In this document: piece by piece, positions 60,930-64,000 of the stretch
Layout: every line of letters begins with the position of its first letter
Position numbering within the stretch: position 1 is the stretch's first letter
DNA from: an uncultured Sphingomonas sp.
GTDB lineage: Bacteria > Pseudomonadota > Alphaproteobacteria > Sphingomonadales > Sphingomonadaceae
Length of the DNA: 64,000 bases
Direction: 5' to 3'
NCBI RefSeq assembly: GCF_913777625.1
Contig: NZ_CAJYTI010000019.1
Span: 34,484 to 98,483, forward strand
The notes under the pieces: model-generated
The model's database searches: none
What the model was told of the DNA's origin: nothing
The model's input: the letters and a program-made list of their open reading frames with translations, nothing else
Position numbers and translations under genes: made by a program

Positions 60930-61370
60930 TCAGCCCGCGTCTCCGCTTGCCTCGATCAGCACTGAGGCGGCCGCCTGGCCGGTCGCCCCGCCGAGGTGCT
61001 TGAGCCGGCCGTCGATATGGCCGCCCTGCTCGACCATGATGGTTTCATATTCGACGTCGCCGGTGATCCGTGCGGTGCGTTCGACCGTGAGCTGGCGGAC
61101 GCGCACCGAGCCTTCGATTGCGCCGGCCAGCCGTGCGTCATCGGCTTCGACTCGACCGAAGATCTGGCTATCGGCGCCCTGGACCAGACTGCCGCAGCGC
61201 ACATCCCCTTCGATCCGGCCATCGATATGGAGGTCGGAAGTGGCGGTGAGGTTGCCGGTGATCACGATGTCCGCGCCGAGCACGGAGAACTGGCCGCGGC
61301 GGCCGTTCGAGGCGCTGGCGCCCGGAGTCGCGGATCCGCGCTCCTCGCGATTGCGGTTGCCGTTGAACAT
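60930..61370 (-). CDS. Bactofilin family cytoskeletal protein
   Basis: 146 residues from ATG 61370. The short polar N-terminus (NREERGSATPGAS) is followed by a bactofilin beta-helix of about 90 residues with repeating hydrophobic rungs: SVLGADIVITGNLTATSDLHIDGRIEGDVRCGSLVQGADSQIFGRVEADDARLAGAIEGSVRVRQLTVERTARITGDVEYETIMVEQGGHIDGRLKHL, read in pieces. Bactofilins form nucleotide-independent filaments involved in cell shape or stalk formation. It is convergent with the DUF4142 gene. Frames extending further upstream lack family similarity. Confidence 0.88.
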   Translation of the reverse strand: MFNGNRNREERGSATPGASASNGRRGQFSVLGADIVITGNLTATSDLHIDGRIEGDVRCGSLVQGADSQIFGRVEADDARLAGAIEGSVRVRQLTVERTARITGDVEYETIMVEQGGHIDGRLKHLGGATGQAAASVLIEASGDAG

Positions 61371-61486
61371 GCCCGTTACCCCCCAAGCGTTGCGAATCCG
61401 GAAGGGTGCGCTAGCACAGCTTAGGCGCGGCGGCAGCCCTGCCGACGTAGGTCCCGGGGGTTGCGGCCGGCCCCCGGGCGGCGCTG

Positions 61487-61515
61487 TTGACCGGATCGCC
61501 CCGCATCGGTATAGG
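61487..61515 (+). promoter_or_regulatory. Predicted sigma-70 promoter of the str operon (rpsL)
   Basis: TTGACC (61487-61492) and TATAGG (61510-61515) are separated by 17 nt. Initiation near 61522 would leave a leader of about 150 nt before rpsL. The leader has a GGCC-TTCG-GGGC stretch followed by TTTTT (near 61598-61616) that may be a weak hairpin. The 301-nt gap between the bactofilin and rpsL genes holds nothing else that I can recognise. Confidence 0.6.
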
Positions 61516-61671
61516 CCGCCCGGTTCCGGGTAGGGCGATTCCTGCCTTGGGTACAAAGAGCTGAACGTTGCTGGAGACGCAATCGCCCGGGGGGCTGAGG
61601 CCTTCGGGGCTTTTTCGTATTCTGTCCAACAGGGCTCCAGCAAAGTAACCATCTGAAAGGTGAAGGGCTTC

Positions 61672-62043
61672 ATGCCGACGATTAACCAGCTGGTCCGCAA
61701 GGGCCGCGAACCGCAGAAGGCCAAGTCCAAGGTCCCTGCGATGGAACAGAACCCGCAGAAGCGCGGTGTCTGCACCCGCGTGTACACGACGACCCCGAAG
61801 AAGCCGAACTCGGCACTTCGCAAGGTGGCCAAGGTTCGCCTGACCAACCAGCGCGAAGTCATTTCGTACATCCCGGGCGAAGGCCACAACCTGCAGGAGC
61901 ACTCGGTGGTGCTCATCCGCGGCGGCCGTGTGCGCGACCTTCCCGGCGTGCGCTACCACGTGCTGCGCGGCGTCCTCGACACGCAGGGCGTGAAGGATCG
62001 CAAGCAGTCCCGCTCGAAGTACGGCGCGAAGCGTCCGAAGTAA
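61672..62043 (+). CDS. rpsL: 30S ribosomal protein S12
   Basis: 123 residues. The conserved N-terminus ([14 protein letters not shown]), the [18 protein letters not shown] loop and the KYGAKRPK end are all present. Lys43 and Lys88 positions, the usual streptomycin-resistance sites, keep the wild-type lysine and conserved context. S12 controls decoding accuracy in the ribosomal A site. ATG 61672 has GAAAGGTGAAGGG upstream. It is the first gene of the str operon. Confidence 0.97.
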   Translation: MPTINQLVRKGREPQKAKSKVPAMEQNPQKRGVCTRVYTTTPKKPNSALRKVAKVRLTNQREVISYIPGEGHNLQEHSVVLIRGGRVRDLPGVRYHVLRGVLDTQGVKDRKQSRSKYGAKRPK

Positions 62044-62109
62044 GCCGGTCGGGCCTCTCCCGAGGCTCCTCGACCATCCAAGGCTGAAGTTTTGTAAGGA
62101 AATACGAGA

Positions 62110-62580
62110 ATGGCTCGTCGTCGTCGTCCCGAAAAGCGGGAAATTCTGCCGGACCCCAAGTTCGGAGATGAGGTCCTGTCGAAGTTCATGAATTCGGTCA
62201 TGCTGGACGGTAAGAAGTCCGTGGCCGAAGCCATCGTTTACGGTGCTCTGGAAACCGTCGAGACTCGCGCCAAGCGCGATCCGATCGGCGTGTTCCACGA
62301 TGCGCTGAACAACATCAAGCCGGGCATCGAAGTCCGTTCGCGCCGCGTCGGCGGTGCGACCTACCAGGTTCCGGTCGAAGTCCGTCCGGAGCGTGCCCAG
62401 GCTCTGGCCATCCGTTGGCTGATCGGCGCGTCGCGCGCCCGTTCGGAGAACACGATGGCCGCCCGTCTGTCGGGTGAACTGATGGACGCTGCGAACAACC
62501 GCGGCAACGCGGTCAAGAAGCGCGAAGATACGCACCGCATGGCGGAAGCGAATCGCGCCTTCTCGCACTACCGCTGGTAA
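62110..62580 (+). CDS. rpsG: 30S ribosomal protein S7
   Basis: 156 residues, the expected length. The typical [24 protein letters not shown] start, [25 protein letters not shown] and the C-terminal [20 protein letters not shown] are present. S7 organises the 3' domain of 16S rRNA and in many bacteria represses its own operon by binding the mRNA. It starts 66 nt after rpsL and ends 147 nt before fusA, with a strong hairpin between them. Confidence 0.97.
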   Translation: MARRRRPEKREILPDPKFGDEVLSKFMNSVMLDGKKSVAEAIVYGALETVETRAKRDPIGVFHDALNNIKPGIEVRSRRVGGATYQVPVEVRPERAQALAIRWLIGASRARSENTMAARLSGELMDAANNRGNAVKKREDTHRMAEANRAFSHYRW

Positions 62581-62587
62581 GGGTCTT

Positions 62588-62619
62588 GCGGCGGACCGGA
62601 TATATTTCCGGTCTGCCGC
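62588..62619 (+). terminator. Strong hairpin in the rpsG-fusA gap
   Basis: GCGGCGGACCGGA (62588-62600) pairs with TCCGGTCTGCCGC (62607-62619) at 12 of 13 positions around a 6-nt TATATT loop. A short TTTT (62624-62627) follows 4 nt later. It may reduce read-through to fusA or stabilise the upstream mRNA. A possible -10 TATATA at 62672-62677 suggests a separate fusA promoter. Confidence 0.6.
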
Positions 62620-62727
62620 AACCTTTTCAGGGTGCGGTGCCGGCGGTCTTCCGCTGGTCACGCAAACAGCCTATATAAGGGGGAGCCGGGCCAACCGGCT
62701 CCCCCCTACGCTTGAGGAAGATCGATC

Positions 62728-64000
<1,273 letters not shown>

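Noticed and set aside
60930..61916. 328-codon minus frame extending the bactofilin gene upstream
   Set aside because: The additional N-terminal part runs antisense through the rpsL promoter and coding region and has no bactofilin similarity; the ATG at 61370 gives the normal length.

Overview
The window is high-GC DNA read here as a chromosomal segment of a sphingomonad-type alphaproteobacterium (Sphingomonas or a close relative). The reasons are seven TonB-dependent outer-membrane receptors in 64 kb, a UrcA-family protein, a DUF2946/receptor/PepSY operon, a perfect EcfG-type stress promoter, a bphO-bphP operon, several palindromic intergenic repeat families, and the str ribosomal operon (rpsL-rpsG-fusA) at the right edge. 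I found no rRNA, tRNA, CRISPR array, insertion sequence or prophage. Both ends are cut inside genes: a substrate-binding protein on the left and fusA on the right.

Layout. 1-307: start of an ABC substrate-binding lipoprotein (minus). 660-4670: an overlapping operon of hybrid histidine kinase, LuxR-type response regulator and TPR-sulfotransferase. 4728-7650: small secreted proteins, a membrane fatty-acid hydroxylase and a beta-propeller protein. 8034-17402: two TonB receptors, a ferredoxin, a periplasmic phosphatase, a sugar-porter MFS protein and a carboxylesterase. 17589-22276: a TonB-Xanth-Caul-type receptor and a flavin-dependent (tryptophan-type) halogenase separated by a clear terminator. 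22316-26502: DUF2946, TonB receptor and PepSY membrane protein, probably for metal uptake. 26506-33985: a FecI/FecR/STN-receptor cell-surface signalling operon, divergent from a second receptor that is its paralog without the signalling domain. 34032-39630: PH-domain and EF-hand proteins, purB, and heme oxygenase plus bacteriophytochrome. 39793-42835: cupins, LysR and a zinc alcohol dehydrogenase. 42909-50335: recO, leuB, a GtrA-fused polyprenyl-phosphate sugar synthase, an Old Yellow Enzyme, a PMT-family glycosyltransferase, metZ and apaG. 50497-53963: a short LysR, a secreted esterase and an unknown secreted protein. 54041-58905: a cobalamin-riboswitch-controlled vitamin B12 uptake operon (btuB, btuF, btuC, btuD). 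58947-61370: a bestrophin, a tiny membrane protein, a DUF4142 lipoprotein and a bactofilin. 61487-64000: the str operon.

The dominant theme is TonB-dependent uptake joined to sensing (two-component, ECF/anti-sigma and phytochrome signalling). The best leads are: (1) the translationally coupled kinase/regulator/TPR-sulfotransferase operon; (2) the paralogous sensor-receptor and transport-receptor pair around fecI-fecR; (3) a possible lipid-linked sugar (protein O-glycosylation-like) pair; (4) large near-perfect palindromic elements, including two related copies about 50 kb apart in opposite orientation. All functional names are from reading motifs; no database search was run.
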